From Bacteroidales bacterium (GTDB lineage: Bacteria; Bacteroidota; Bacteroidia; Bacteroidales; WCHB1-69): a DNA stretch of 64,000 nucleotides. The translations under genes and the position numbers were made by a program. The stretch spans positions 1 to 64,000 of the forward strand of contig JAGBPS010000040.1 of assembly GCA_017633255.1 (NCBI GenBank), in the 5' to 3' direction. Below are positions 35,512 through 45,217 of the stretch, in pieces. The notes beneath the pieces were generated by a model, which saw only the letters and a list, made by a program, of their open reading frames with translations, had not been told where the DNA came from and did no database searches. Each line of letters begins with the position of its first letter. The stretch's first letter is position 1.

Positions 35512-37803
35512 TTAGAAATCGTAACCCACACCCAAATACGCCCCAACATTGTTGTTGGAGCTGTCCCAATGCAAATTGGCCATCAGCGGACCGAACTTCG
35601 ACTTATAAGCGAACTGGACACCTAAGCCGAATTTGGCATGTTGCCTCATTACCAATTTTTTATCAATCACTTCTCCGTCATGAAGAGCTGCCGCAATGGC
35701 CGACAGATAGCAATTCTTGTATACCTTAAAACGGAAATTCAAATCGACAACGCTCAACAAATTCAAACACATAAACTCCCCATTGATACCGATAAACGGG
35801 ATCTGATGGTTATAATACCTTCCTTCCATGACACCTCCAACATAATTTTCCATATATGCGTAATAAGGTGTTAAATCTCCCAGAATATATCGTCCCCTAT
35901 AAGAGGCAATAAGCGCAAAGATGCGTCCTCCTGAGATAGTACCGATAACACCAGTACCGAGATAATGGGTATTATGGCAATTATAGTCATAATTAAGATA
36001 GGCACGCAGCCCCTTATTCGGAAAATATCGATCGTCTTGATTGCTAAAGGTACCATGCAGAAAAATGTAAGGATAAAATATATCCCACCTGGCATATCGT
36101 TCATTTTCATCCAAAGAAAGGTAACGGTATAAGGGCATCTGTTCGAGGCGGAAACCTCCCTTTAAGTTAAACATGCTCCAACGTGTGTCGGAAACATACA
36201 GCGTCATCTCATTGTGCAAAGAATGCTCAAGATACATTTTACCCTTTGAGAGAATGTCCAATAAACCCACCAACATGCGGTATTGAAACTTGAGAGAAGC
36301 TCCAACTTTGGGACCTTTGATGGGGGTATAGCTATAGTCGAATTTAAGATAAGGAGAAATGGAAAGTCGCACGATAGCATCAAATTTATGACCATAAATC
36401 TTGTTGCGATTGATGCCGAGATTAACCAAAGCTGACAGCCACTCTTCTGTGTCAGCACGCAAACCTATACCAAGCGAATGTTTGGGACGTTTCTCACAAT
36501 TGAACACCAGCTTGTACGAACCATTTCCATCATCTATCAGGCGGTAAGTCACCTGAGAGAAAGCCCTGGTAGCATATATAATTGCCAAAGACACCTCAAA
36601 ATCTTCCTTTCCGTATGGCACATCAAATTTCATACGGATTCTTTCGTCCAGAAATTTTTTCTCCTTCTCATTTACACCATTATATTCTATTGACGAGATA
36701 GTAACTTTTTGCTCTGCATGATTAACAGCCTTTGGGTGATAGGTCTGGCGGCCTCCATTGCCCACTATGCGCACAATGCTGTCGATCTCACGCTCATGCT
36801 TGGCAGCTTCATTATAGCCTCTGTCAACCAGTGTGGCAATCTCCTTGGTACCGAAACTCAACATACCAAAACCCGAAATATCGGGTGTGATATATACCGT
36901 GGCATTTTTTACATTTTTGTTGTGAGCTTCCAATCCGCCAGAATACTGCGCTGTTTGCATCAAAACATCAGCCACATTGTTCACTTTCTCATAACTGCGA
37001 GGCATCGTCAGCTCTACACCTATGATGATATCAGCACCTGCAGCCACTGCCACATCGGTAGGAAAATTGTTCTTGGTTCCCCCGTCAGACAATATCATGG
37101 AATCGATACGTACCGGCCGAAAAAAACCAGGAATTGACATGGTAGAACGCATGGCATGAATCAACGGACCCGAGGTCCAGTGTTTCTCCGTCTGCGTCAC
37201 GATTTCAGTGGCCACACAGCAGTAAGGAGTCGGCAAATCCATAAAGTCAATATCATCCTGATAACCCACCGATAGGGAACTCATCATATTGTATATATTC
37301 AAGCCATAGAGGTAACCCGAAGGCAAACTTTGCTTGAAATCAATTCGTGAAAAAGGAATATCTATAACGTAAGTTTCCTTGAAACGTTGGCTATTGTATG
37401 CGTAATAAGCCATCGGGATATCGTCACTCATCATCACATTCCAGTCTATAGACTGCACAATAGTATCAATCTCCGCAGCGGAATAACCCATGGCGTACAA
37501 GCCGCCCATCAGTCCGCCCATACTGGTACCTGCCACGAAGTCAATAGGCATCCCTTTTTCTTCCAGATATTTGAGCACACCGATATGAGCCGCACCCTTG
37601 GCACCGCCACCCGCTAACACCAAAGCGACCGTAGGTCTTGTTTTGCGGATCTCCGCCATATATTTATGCATCTTGGCAAAAAAAACAGAATCTCCATGCG
37701 GGTCATAACTAATATTGACTAAGCCATTAGCCTGTTGTGCCGACAAAGCAAACGATGCCAATAGCAATATACAAAGTACCAATATTTTTCTCAAATTATT
37801 CAT
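35512..37803 (-). CDS. Patatin-like phospholipase fused to an outer-membrane beta-barrel
   Basis: A 763-residue two-part protein. Residues 1-22 are a signal peptide. Residues about 58-270 are a patatin lipase: oxyanion loop LAGGGAKGAAHIG, nucleophile Ser94 in AGTSMGG, and Asp240 of SDGGTKNNFP as the second dyad residue. Residues about 340-430 resemble a POTRA domain (KVTISSIEYNGVNEKEKKFL). The remainder is a barrel of the BamA/bacterial surface antigen type with alternating aromatic strands, ending VGAYLGVGYDF with a terminal Phe. This layout matches PlpD-like type Vd autotransporters, which carry phospholipase A1 to the surface. It lies between a DUF2520 gene (25-base gap) and menA (8-base gap). 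Confidence 0.9.
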   Translation of the reverse strand: MNNLRKILVLCILLLASFALSAQQANGLVNISYDPHGDSVFFAKMHKYMAEIRKTRPTVALVLAGGGAKGAAHIGVLKYLEEKGMPIDFVAGTSMGGLMGGLYAMGYSAAEIDTIVQSIDWNVMMSDDIPMAYYAYNSQRFKETYVIDIPFSRIDFKQSLPSGYLYGLNIYNMMSSLSVGYQDDIDFMDLPTPYCCVATEIVTQTEKHWTSGPLIHAMRSTMSIPGFFRPVRIDSMILSDGGTKNNFPTDVAVAAGADIIIGVELTMPRSYEKVNNVADVLMQTAQYSGGLEAHNKNVKNATVYITPDISGFGMLSFGTKEIATLVDRGYNEAAKHEREIDSIVRIVGNGGRQTYHPKAVNHAEQKVTISSIEYNGVNEKEKKFLDERIRMKFDVPYGKEDFEVSLAIIYATRAFSQVTYRLIDDGNGSYKLVFNCEKRPKHSLGIGLRADTEEWLSALVNLGINRNKIYGHKFDAIVRLSISPYLKFDYSYTPIKGPKVGASLKFQYRMLVGLLDILSKGKMYLEHSLHNEMTLYVSDTRWSMFNLKGGFRLEQMPLYRYLSLDENERYARWDIFYPYIFLHGTFSNQDDRYFPNKGLRAYLNYDYNCHNTHYLGTGVIGTISGGRIFALIASYRGRYILGDLTPYYAYMENYVGGVMEGRYYNHQIPFIGINGEFMCLNLLSVVDLNFRFKVYKNCYLSAIAAALHDGEVIDKKLVMRQHAKFGLGVQFAYKSKFGPLMANLHWDSSNNNVGAYLGVGYDF

Positions 37804-37828
37804 TATGAATACATTAAGAAATATTGAA

Positions 37829-38596
37829 TCAGTTTTTGTGGCACATGATATAATTTGTCATCAACCGGTAAATGTCTTTTAACCGCTCATCCTGCAAAGC
37901 ATCCAGATGGAATTGGATCACATTTTGGTCGCCACGCTGGGCCGGACCGGTCTGCGCCTCGTGGGGATTCATGGTTTTCACTTTTTCCATAGTATTTTGC
38001 AGCAAGGGCATAATCATCTGCCAGTCAATATGATGTTCTTGTAAGATATCATAAGCGATGGAATACATGGCATTGGTGAAATTACATCCGAAGATGGCGG
38101 CACGGTGCAACACCATACGCTGGGATTCATCCAGCTTTTGGACAACGGAAGTAAGCCTTTGAGCGAAAGCATACAATTCATTTTCAATTGTTTTATCATT
38201 TGCCTCAACACACAAAGGAACCACTACACCCTTAAAATCCATATCCTTGTTCACACTCTGATAGGGATATAAGATGCCGTATGATTCCGCGTAGGACTCA
38301 AAAATTCGCATCGAAAGAGAACCCGCGGTATGAGCAGCCAATGGCAGACGGAACGGCAGCTGCTGTAGCAAATTCTCGTAGCTGTCATCTTTAATGGAAA
38401 AGATATACAAATCGCTATCAGGCAACAAATCTTTGATATTGTCGATAGCTTCGGCACCAGCTATCTCAGCCAAGGCCTTGGCGTGCCCCAGCTGGCGGCT
38501 GTAGACCTGAGATATTCTCACGCCGGCATTTCTCATCGCATACACCAGCCAATGAGCCATATTTCCCGAACCTATAAGAGTAACTTTTTCAATCAT
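37829..38596 (-). CDS. DUF2520 Rossmann-fold oxidoreductase-like protein
   Basis: A 255-residue cytoplasmic protein. The N-terminus MIEKVTLIGSGNMAHWL is an NAD(P)-binding GxGxxA-type fold as in pyrroline-5-carboxylate reductase and F420-dependent NADP reductases. The C-terminal half, with HRAAIFGCNFTNAMY, is the DUF2520 helical domain and ends NPHEAQTGPAQRGD plus a short tail. Family members are conserved in Bacteroidetes without an assigned reaction. It begins 6 bases after dnaE and is in the same transcript. Confidence 0.85.
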   Translation of the reverse strand: MIEKVTLIGSGNMAHWLVYAMRNAGVRISQVYSRQLGHAKALAEIAGAEAIDNIKDLLPDSDLYIFSIKDDSYENLLQQLPFRLPLAAHTAGSLSMRIFESYAESYGILYPYQSVNKDMDFKGVVVPLCVEANDKTIENELYAFAQRLTSVVQKLDESQRMVLHRAAIFGCNFTNAMYSIAYDILQEHHIDWQMIMPLLQNTMEKVKTMNPHEAQTGPAQRGDQNVIQFHLDALQDERLKDIYRLMTNYIMCHKN

Positions 38597-38602
38597 AAGT
38601 AT

Positions 38603-41600
38603 TTATCCTAGTTTAATTTCGTAAGAAAATGGAAGATGAAGGTTTCTGACAAAAGACTCTGGATTGATTTTCATCTGCGTATCCTGGAAATTGGAGGAAT
38701 ACTGTCCCTTTCGCTCATAAATCTTGATGGTCAAAGGCACTTTTGCCTGTTCCTGCGACGCAACCACCGCCTCTTTGATCAGATGAGCGTTATTGGCCGA
38801 CACGTCATCGATGCCGATTTCCAAGGTTACCGAACGGCAAAGATGATCGTATGCGTCACTTAAGTAACAGATATCCACCGGTTTCTGATTATAGAAAGCT
38901 GGGCCCTGATAATCCTTTCCCATAAAACGCTTGTCGATTTTCATGCGCACAAGCACCATTTTTCCAGGTTCCAGCAGGTGTTTATACTTGGTAAAATCCT
39001 CACTGAACAAACGCCAAGTCCAGGTGGAGTCGTAGTCCTCGAAGGTGACCACCCCCATGTCCTTGCCTGTTTTGGTCTGGGTTTCGTTGACTGCCACCAC
39101 CATCGCCGCGAACTTCACATCCTTGCCGATATGTTTCTCAAAGAAATCAGTCTCTTTGAACTGCTCTAACTTCGTGTTGGTGTAATGTTTGATAATCAGC
39201 TTGAACATGTCGAGTGGATGCCCAGAGATATAGAATCCAGCCACATCTTTTTCAAACTGTACTTTTTCGATTTCATTCCAGGGCTCGCATTTCGGCAATT
39301 CGGGCAGCAACTCCGCCGCTATTTCGGGCTGATCATCAAAAATGGAGAACTGTCCCTGACTATTTTGGCTTTTGGTCACGTAGGCCACCATTTTCTCTAT
39401 GAAATTCTTATCGCCGCCTTCAGTGGCAAACAACTGCGCCCGGTGCATCCCTGTGAAACAGTCGAAAGCACCACCGTAAGCCAAAGATTCAATCACACGG
39501 CGGTTGCAGTTGCGCAAGTCCACACGGTTCATGAAGTCAAAGAAATCCTTGTACGGACCGTTCTTCTCACGCTCGCCCACAATACTGTCCACCGCACCAT
39601 GACCCACACCCTTGAGTGCCGCCAAACCGAAACGGACATTGCCATCCTTGTTGACACTGAACGACAACTCCGACTCGTTGATATCCGGTCCAAGTACCTT
39701 GATATTATGCTTTTGCGTGTCTTCGATAAAGACACTGATTTTATCCATGCTATCCAGGTTATTGGTCAAGTTGGCCGCCATGAACTCTGCCGGATAATGC
39801 GCTTTCAGATAAGCTGTCTGGTAGGCCACCCAGGAATAGCAGGTGGCATGCGACTTGTTGAAAGCGTATGAAGCGAACTTCTCCCAGTCGGCCCATATTT
39901 TCTCCAGCACCTTCGGGTCATGGCCGTTCTTCGTTCCTCGTGACAGAAATTCCGGTTTCAGGTAATCCAGTTTGTCTTTCTGCTTCTTACCCATGGCTTT
40001 ACGCAAGGTATCGGACTCGCCACGGGTGAAGTTAGCCAGCAATCGCGACAGCAACATCACCTGCTCCTGATAGACGGTGATACCGTAAGTATCTTTCAGA
40101 TAGCGTTCCATCACCGGAATATCATATTGGATTTCCTCCCTACCCTGCTTTCTGTCAATAAACTGAGGAATATAATCCATAGGTCCCGGACGGTACAGAG
40201 CGTTCATAGCGATTAAGTCCTCGAACTTACTCGGTTTCAGCTCTTTAAGATACTTTTGCATACCTGCGGATTCAAACTGGAACGTAGCCACCGTGTCGCC
40301 TTCGCAGAACAACTGATATGTTTTTTCATCATCCAAAGGAATGGCATCGATATCCACGTCCACTCCTTTGGAGCGTTTGATATTTTTCAAGGTCTCCTTG
40401 ATGATGGACAGGGTTTTCAAGCCCAGGAAGTCCATCTTAATCAAGCCAACATCCTCTACCACAGAGCCTTCGTACTGTGTCACCAGCACCTTGCCATCGC
40501 TTTCCTTGTCCTCGATAGTGGCCAAAGGAGCAAATTTGGTCAAATCGTCGGCTCCGATAATAACACCGCATGCGTGGATACCGATTTGGCGCACCGTGCC
40601 CTCCAATTCAGCGGCATAATGCAGAATATCGTGCACTTTCTGAGAGCCATTTTCGTAGGCATCCTTCAGTTCCGGCACCAACTTCAGACAGTTTTCAATC
40701 GTCACCTTGGGAGCTTTCTTGGTTTTGGAGTCCTCCGGAAAGCGGTCGGGCACCAACTTCGCCAAGCGGTTAGCCTCTTGCAACTCAAGATCTTCCACGC
40801 GGGCCACATCCTTGATGCTCGACTTGGTGGCCATGGTGCCATAAGTAATAATGTGGGCAACACGTTCCTGCCCGTATTTTTTTGTAATCCAATCCAGAAT
40901 TTTATAGCGACCCTCATCATCAAAATCCACATCAATATCGGGCAGTGAGATACGGTCGGGATTCAAGAATCGCTCGAACAGCAAATCGTACTTCAGAGGA
41001 TCCACATCTGTGATTTTCAAGCAGTAAGCCACCACAGAGCCTGCAGCGGAACCACGTCCCGGGCCTACCGACATGCCCATTTCACGCGCAGCGGCGATAA
41101 AGTCCTGCACAATCAGGAAGTAGCCTGGGAAACCCATATTGCGCATCACACTCAACTCAAAGTCAATGCGTTCCATCACATCTTCCGGAATCGGGTCGCC
41201 ATAGCGCTTGCAAGCACCCTCCAAGGTCAGCTTCCGCAGGTAATCCGCCTCCAACTTGATACGATATACACGTTCAATGCCACCCAATTTCTGAATTCTA
41301 CCTGCCCCTTCGGCATCCGACTCAAATTCAGCCTTCAAATCCTCTTCGGTAAAACGCTCTTTGTATTGCTCCACAGTGCCGAAAGACTCCGGAATATCAA
41401 ACTCCGGCATGATGGGGTCATGTTTCAGTTTAAACGACTCCACCTTGTCAACAATCTCCTGGGTATTTGCCAAAGCCTCTGGCACATCGGCAAAGATAGC
41501 CTCCATCTCTTCGGGAGATTTCAGCCATTCCTGCTTGGTATAATGCAGACGGTCGGTATCGCTCATTTTCTTGCCCGTGCTCAGGCAAATCAGGTGGTCG

Positions 41601-42511
41601 TGTGCTTCGCCATGCTCTTCCAGCACGAAATGCACATCGTTGGTAGCAATCAGTTTCACGCCCGTCTCCACCGCCAGCTTCAGCAAGGCCTCGTTCACCA
41701 CTTTCTGATGAGCATAGACATCCTTGTCTCCCCCTGGCTTATCAGTTTCATGTCGCTGTAATTCAAGATAATAATCCTCTCCGAAGATATTTTTATACCA
41801 CAAGATAATCTGTTTGGCCTTCTCGTACTCGCCATTGCTGATGGCACGAGGCACCTCTCCCGCCAGACACGCCGACGAAACAATCAAACCTTCGTGGTAT
41901 TTCTCAAGCAGTTCATGGTCGATACGCGGTTTATAATGGTAGCCATCGGTCCAGCCGGCGGAAATAATCTTGCAGAGGTTATGATAACCCGTCTCATTCT
42001 TGGCCAGCAGCACCAAGTGGTTACCGTAGCCGTTCTCCTTACCCGTACAAACCGTGCGGCTACCTGTGGGGTTGGTTTTGGTCTCTTTGGCCACGTAGGC
42101 CTCGCAACCAAAGATAGGTTTGAAGACACGCTGTTTCGCCGCCTCCAGTTTGGCACGGCATTCCTCCATCTTTTGCAGAATCTCTTGTGACGGGGTCTGT
42201 GCCGTCTCCGCATCGGCAGGCTCATTCGCACCCTCAACACCTTCTGCCGCCTCCCCCTTAACCTCAGGCACAGACTGTTTTTGCAGCTCCTCCAATTCCT
42301 TTTCCAGCTCTTTGACTTCGCCCTTCACCGACTTGTTGTGTTTGTCCACAAAATCGAAGAATTCCTTGATACCGAACATGTTTCCATGGTCGGTGATGGC
42401 CATCGAATTCATGCCGGTTTCAAGACAGCGTTTCACCAGTCCAGGGATGGTGGACATGCCGTCAAGTATTGAATAATAAGTATGTACGTGGAGGTGGGTG
42501 AACTTTGCCAT
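38603..42511 (-). CDS. dnaE: DNA polymerase III alpha subunit
   Basis: A 1302-residue replicative polymerase. The PHP domain starts FTHLHVHTYYSILDG; the palm carries the catalytic aspartates in LPDIDVDFDDEGR (about residue 522-534); the chain ends in an OB-fold region and a short C-terminal domain. Between residues about 60 and 129 of the PHP domain there is a long charged, coiled-coil-like insertion (KELEKELEELQKQ, then an Ala/Glu-rich linker, then QKMEECRAKLEAAKQ). Shorter insertions here occur in other Bacteroidetes DnaE, so this is an enlarged form of a lineage trait. A -7 box at 42530-42537 lies just before the start. It heads the series dnaE-DUF2520-patatin-menA. Confidence 0.97.
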   Translation of the reverse strand: MAKFTHLHVHTYYSILDGMSTIPGLVKRCLETGMNSMAITDHGNMFGIKEFFDFVDKHNKSVKGEVKELEKELEELQKQSVPEVKGEAAEGVEGANEPADAETAQTPSQEILQKMEECRAKLEAAKQRVFKPIFGCEAYVAKETKTNPTGSRTVCTGKENGYGNHLVLLAKNETGYHNLCKIISAGWTDGYHYKPRIDHELLEKYHEGLIVSSACLAGEVPRAISNGEYEKAKQIILWYKNIFGEDYYLELQRHETDKPGGDKDVYAHQKVVNEALLKLAVETGVKLIATNDVHFVLEEHGEAHDHLICLSTGKKMSDTDRLHYTKQEWLKSPEEMEAIFADVPEALANTQEIVDKVESFKLKHDPIMPEFDIPESFGTVEQYKERFTEEDLKAEFESDAEGAGRIQKLGGIERVYRIKLEADYLRKLTLEGACKRYGDPIPEDVMERIDFELSVMRNMGFPGYFLIVQDFIAAAREMGMSVGPGRGSAAGSVVAYCLKITDVDPLKYDLLFERFLNPDRISLPDIDVDFDDEGRYKILDWITKKYGQERVAHIITYGTMATKSSIKDVARVEDLELQEANRLAKLVPDRFPEDSKTKKAPKVTIENCLKLVPELKDAYENGSQKVHDILHYAAELEGTVRQIGIHACGVIIGADDLTKFAPLATIEDKESDGKVLVTQYEGSVVEDVGLIKMDFLGLKTLSIIKETLKNIKRSKGVDVDIDAIPLDDEKTYQLFCEGDTVATFQFESAGMQKYLKELKPSKFEDLIAMNALYRPGPMDYIPQFIDRKQGREEIQYDIPVMERYLKDTYGITVYQEQVMLLSRLLANFTRGESDTLRKAMGKKQKDKLDYLKPEFLSRGTKNGHDPKVLEKIWADWEKFASYAFNKSHATCYSWVAYQTAYLKAHYPAEFMAANLTNNLDSMDKISVFIEDTQKHNIKVLGPDINESELSFSVNKDGNVRFGLAALKGVGHGAVDSIVGEREKNGPYKDFFDFMNRVDLRNCNRRVIESLAYGGAFDCFTGMHRAQLFATEGGDKNFIEKMVAYVTKSQNSQGQFSIFDDQPEIAAELLPELPKCEPWNEIEKVQFEKDVAGFYISGHPLDMFKLIIKHYTNTKLEQFKETDFFEKHIGKDVKFAAMVVAVNETQTKTGKDMGVVTFEDYDSTWTWRLFSEDFTKYKHLLEPGKMVLVRMKIDKRFMGKDYQGPAFYNQKPVDICYLSDAYDHLCRSVTLEIGIDDVSANNAHLIKEAVVASQEQAKVPLTIKIYERKGQYSSNFQDTQMKINPESFVRNLHLPFSYEIKLG

Positions 42512-42529
42512 AACAGAAATTTTAAGCTA

Positions 42530-42537
42530 CAAAGTTA
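42530..42537 (-). promoter_or_regulatory. -7 box of dnaE (TAACTTTG)
   Basis: Minus-strand TAACTTTG fits TAnnTTTG; transcript start near 42522 leaves a leader of about 11 bases. Confidence 0.6.
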
Positions 42538-42650
42538 CATAAAAAACTTGAAACACCAAGCATTTTCCACGCTTAGTTTCGCTGTTTTTATCAACTTAAA
42601 ATTCCGTTACTTTATTCCCAATAAATGGGAAGGAGGCCAAGGTGACTGTT

Positions 42651-43514
42651 TTACAACATCGCCTTCTTGATTCTCTTTATCAGCCCCGTCAGCACCTTAC
42701 CGGGACCGACCTCTATAAATTCCTCAGCGCCATCGGTTATCATGCGCTGCACGGATTGGGTCCAGCAAACAGGAGAGGTCAACTGCGCAATGAGATTGCA
42801 CTTGATTTCGAAAGGATCAGTATGCGGCTGGGCATCCACATTCTGGTAGATAGGACACAGCGGCGGCTTAAACTCTGTGGCATTGATAGCCTCTGCCAGT
42901 TCCAGGCGAGCCGGTTCCATCAGCGGAGAATGGAAAGCGCCTCCAACCTTCAGGGGTGTCACCAGTTTCACCTTTTCCTTCAGTGCGGCACTGGCCAGCT
43001 CCACCCCACGGACAGTACCTGAAATGGCAATCTGACCGGGACTGTTAAAATTGGCCGGCACCACAATTTCGCCTTCCACAGCTGCACAGGCCTCTTCCAC
43101 CACCTCGGTAGAGCCCCCGATAACGGCAGCCATCGTTGATGGTTGCAACTCACAGGCTTTCTGCATGGCCATCGCACGCTGCGACACCAGCTTCAACGCA
43201 TCCTCAAACGACAAGGCGTCCACGGCTGTCAAGGCGGAGAACTCGCCCAGAGAATGACCTGCCACCATGTCAGGATGAAAATCCTCCATCATCTTTGCCA
43301 TTACCACAGAATGAATGAAAATGGCCGGCTGGGTAACCTTGGTCTGCTTCAATTCCTCTTCCGTCCCCTCAAACATGATATCGGTGATGCGGAATCCCAA
43401 AATACCATTGGCTTGTTCGAACATTTCAGCTGCTTTGGCCGAACTTTCATACAAATCCTTGCCCATTCCGGGGAACTGAGCGCCCTGACCAGGGAAAACG
43501 TATGCTGTTTTCAT
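42651..43514 (-). CDS. fabD: Malonyl-CoA:ACP transacylase
   Basis: A 287-residue cytoplasmic enzyme that moves malonyl groups from CoA to acyl carrier protein for fatty-acid synthesis. The start MKTAYVFPGQGAQFPGMG at 43514 has the family's GQGAQ loop; the ten in-frame residues before it are encoded by a 'caactgtcaa'-type word tract. The nucleophile is Ser88 in AGHSLGEFSAL and the catalytic His lies in GGAFHSPLMEPA. It follows pdxJ on the same strand with a 52-base gap. A weak hairpin TTCCCA-ATAAA-TGGGAA (42615-42631) lies just after its stop. Confidence 0.96.
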   Translation of the reverse strand: MKTAYVFPGQGAQFPGMGKDLYESSAKAAEMFEQANGILGFRITDIMFEGTEEELKQTKVTQPAIFIHSVVMAKMMEDFHPDMVAGHSLGEFSALTAVDALSFEDALKLVSQRAMAMQKACELQPSTMAAVIGGSTEVVEEACAAVEGEIVVPANFNSPGQIAISGTVRGVELASAALKEKVKLVTPLKVGGAFHSPLMEPARLELAEAINATEFKPPLCPIYQNVDAQPHTDPFEIKCNLIAQLTSPVCWTQSVQRMITDGAEEFIEVGPGKVLTGLIKRIKKAML

Positions 43515-43566
43515 AATTGATAATTGACAGTTGATAGTTAACAATTAAAATCACCTATGTTTTGGA

Positions 43567-44289
43567 TTATTTCAGCTGGCGCAGATAGCTTTTGATGGTC
43601 TTCTCGAGGCCCAGATACAGAGCGTCGCATATCAAGGCATGGCCGATGGAAACCTCCAAAAGACCAGGGATATTGCGGTTGAAATATTTCAGGTTAGCCA
43701 AGGACAAATCATGGCCGGCATTCAGACCGATGCCCTGCTTTTTAGCCTCTTTGGCAGCCTCAACAAAATCTTTGATGGCCTCTTCAGGGTCGTCGTTGAA
43801 ATTGCGGGCATAGCTCTCGGTATAAAGCTCCACCCTATCGGTACCGGTTTTCTTGGCCGCGGCAATCATTTCCGGATTGGCATCCACGAAAATACTGGTT
43901 CTGATACCTTCACGATGGAATTCCTCGATGATTTTGGTCAGGAAATGAGCGTTGGCAATCGTGTCCCAGCCGGCATTGGAAGTCAGTGCTTCGGGCGGGT
44001 CGGGCACCAAGGTCACTTGTGTGGGCTTCACATCCAGCACCAATTTGATGAATTTCTCGCAGGGATAGCCTTCAATATTGAACTCGGTGGTCACCACCTT
44101 TTTCAAGTCATAAACATCCTGATAGCGAATATGACGCTCATCGGGACGCGGATGCACGGTGATGCCCTGGGCTCCAAAACGCTCACAGTCAATGGCTGCC
44201 GTCACCACATTGGGCATGTTTCCACCGCGTGCATTACGCAGGGTGGCAATCTTATTGATATTGACACTCAGTCTGGTATTGTTTCTCAT
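43567..44289 (-). CDS. pdxJ: Pyridoxine 5'-phosphate synthase
   Basis: A 240-residue TIM-barrel enzyme that condenses 1-deoxyxylulose 5-phosphate with 3-amino-2-oxopropyl phosphate, the ring-closing step of vitamin B6 synthesis. Family segments are [48 protein letters not shown] and [13 protein letters not shown] start at MRNNTRLSV (44289) because the -7 box at 44311-44318 overlaps the upstream in-frame ATG at 44313. It is divergent from the hemolysin III gene, and its promoter overlaps that gene's control region. Confidence 0.96.
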   Translation of the reverse strand: MRNNTRLSVNINKIATLRNARGGNMPNVVTAAIDCERFGAQGITVHPRPDERHIRYQDVYDLKKVVTTEFNIEGYPCEKFIKLVLDVKPTQVTLVPDPPEALTSNAGWDTIANAHFLTKIIEEFHREGIRTSIFVDANPEMIAAAKKTGTDRVELYTESYARNFNDDPEEAIKDFVEAAKEAKKQGIGLNAGHDLSLANLKYFNRNIPGLLEVSIGHALICDALYLGLEKTIKSYLRQLK

Positions 44290-44310
44290 GTCGTTCGATT
44301 TTTGACGCTG

Positions 44311-44318
44311 CAAAAATA
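44311..44318 (-). promoter_or_regulatory. -7 box of pdxJ (TATTTTTG)
   Basis: Minus-strand TATTTTTG, transcript start near 44303, 14 bases before the chosen ATG. Confidence 0.65.
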
Positions 44319-44331
44319 TGTTTTTTTTTCA

Positions 44332-44339
44332 TACCTTTG
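44332..44339 (+). promoter_or_regulatory. -7 box of the hemolysin III gene (TACCTTTG)
   Basis: TACCTTTG fits TAnnTTTG; it lies within 25 bases of the divergent pdxJ box, so the two promoters may compete. Confidence 0.6.
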
Positions 44340-44395
44340 CCGCCGTTTTAAATCTTTCGATGCAAAAAACTAATTCTTAAAACAAGCATTTGACA

Positions 44396-45085
44396 ATGAG
44401 CAAAATACAAAGAACGCCCCTGAAAGACAGACCTTTTCCCGACTACACCCGCACGGAGGAAATACTGAACAGTTCAAGTCACCTGTTCGGATTCCTGTGT
44501 GCGGTGGTCATGATGTGGCTGGCAATAGACGCTTCGCTCAAAAGCGGCTCTCAGATAGCCCTTATCAGCAGCATTATCTATGTCAGCACCGTACTTCTCA
44601 CCATGCTGGTGTCGGGCATCTACCACGGACTGCCCAAAGGCATGGCCAAGCAGGTGATGCGGGTGGTGGACCACTGTGACATTTTCTTCACCATTGCCGG
44701 CACCTACACGCCCATCATGCTGATTGGGGTTTGCCCCATCAATCCCGCCATGGGCTGGTCGATTTTCGCCATCGAATGGGGCCTGGCCATCATCGGAGCC
44801 ACCCTTAACGCTATTGACTTGAAGAAATATTCCAAATTCTCCATGGCCTGCTATCTGGGCATGGGCTGGTGCGTCATCATCAGCCTGAAAGACACCATTG
44901 CGGCCATGACGCTGCCTGGCTTTATGTGGATTATCGGAGGAGGCATCGCCTTCACCATCGGCGCCGTATTATACCTGATAGGCAAGAAAAAACGCTACCG
45001 TCACTTCATCTTCCACGTTTTCGTGGTCATTGGCCTCGTGACACAATTTATCGGGGTGTGGTGGTATCTGCTATTACCGAGATAA
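44396..45085 (+). CDS. Hemolysin III / PAQR family membrane protein
   Basis: A 229-residue inner-membrane protein with seven predicted helices (YqfA/HlyIII/PAQR superfamily). Typical parts are SSSHLFGFLCAVVMMWLA, VSGIYHGLPKGMAKQ, RVVDHCDIFFTIAGTYTPI and the C-terminal HFIFHVFVVIGLVTQF. The conserved His residues in helix 2, helix 6 and helix 7 bind a metal in the family, whose members include hydrolases acting on lipids; the old name 'hemolysin' does not prove lysis. Start at MSKIQRTPLKD (44396), two codons after another ATG. It converges on dnaK with a shared terminator. Confidence 0.9.
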   Translation: MSKIQRTPLKDRPFPDYTRTEEILNSSSHLFGFLCAVVMMWLAIDASLKSGSQIALISSIIYVSTVLLTMLVSGIYHGLPKGMAKQVMRVVDHCDIFFTIAGTYTPIMLIGVCPINPAMGWSIFAIEWGLAIIGATLNAIDLKKYSKFSMACYLGMGWCVIISLKDTIAAMTLPGFMWIIGGGIAFTIGAVLYLIGKKKRYRHFIFHVFVVIGLVTQFIGVWWYLLLPR

Positions 45086-45133
45086 TAATTGAAAAGAGAT
45101 TCCTAAAAAAAATATTAAAGAGGCAAACAAAAA

Positions 45134-45170
45134 AAACGGGCACTGGTTCATCATCAGTACCCGTTTGGGT
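45134..45170. terminator. Bidirectional terminator between hemolysin III and dnaK genes
   Basis: AAACGGG-C-ACTG (45134-45145) pairs with CAGT-A-CCCGTTT (45155-45166) with one mismatch, with an A-run on the left and GGGTTTTG on the right. Confidence 0.8.
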
Positions 45171-45172
45171 TT

Positions 45173-45202
45173 TGTAGAGACGTTTCAGGAAACGTCTCTA
45201 CA
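45173..45202. repeat. Near-perfect 30-base palindrome (arms TGTAGAGACGTTTC)
   Basis: 14-base arms TGTAGAGACGTTTC (45173-45186) and GAAACGTCTCTACA (45189-45202) around AG. The core ACGTTTCAnGAAACGT equals that of 1652-1669. It lies 15 bases after the dnaK stop. Confidence 0.85.
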
Positions 45203-45217
45203 TAGTTTTACGCAAGA

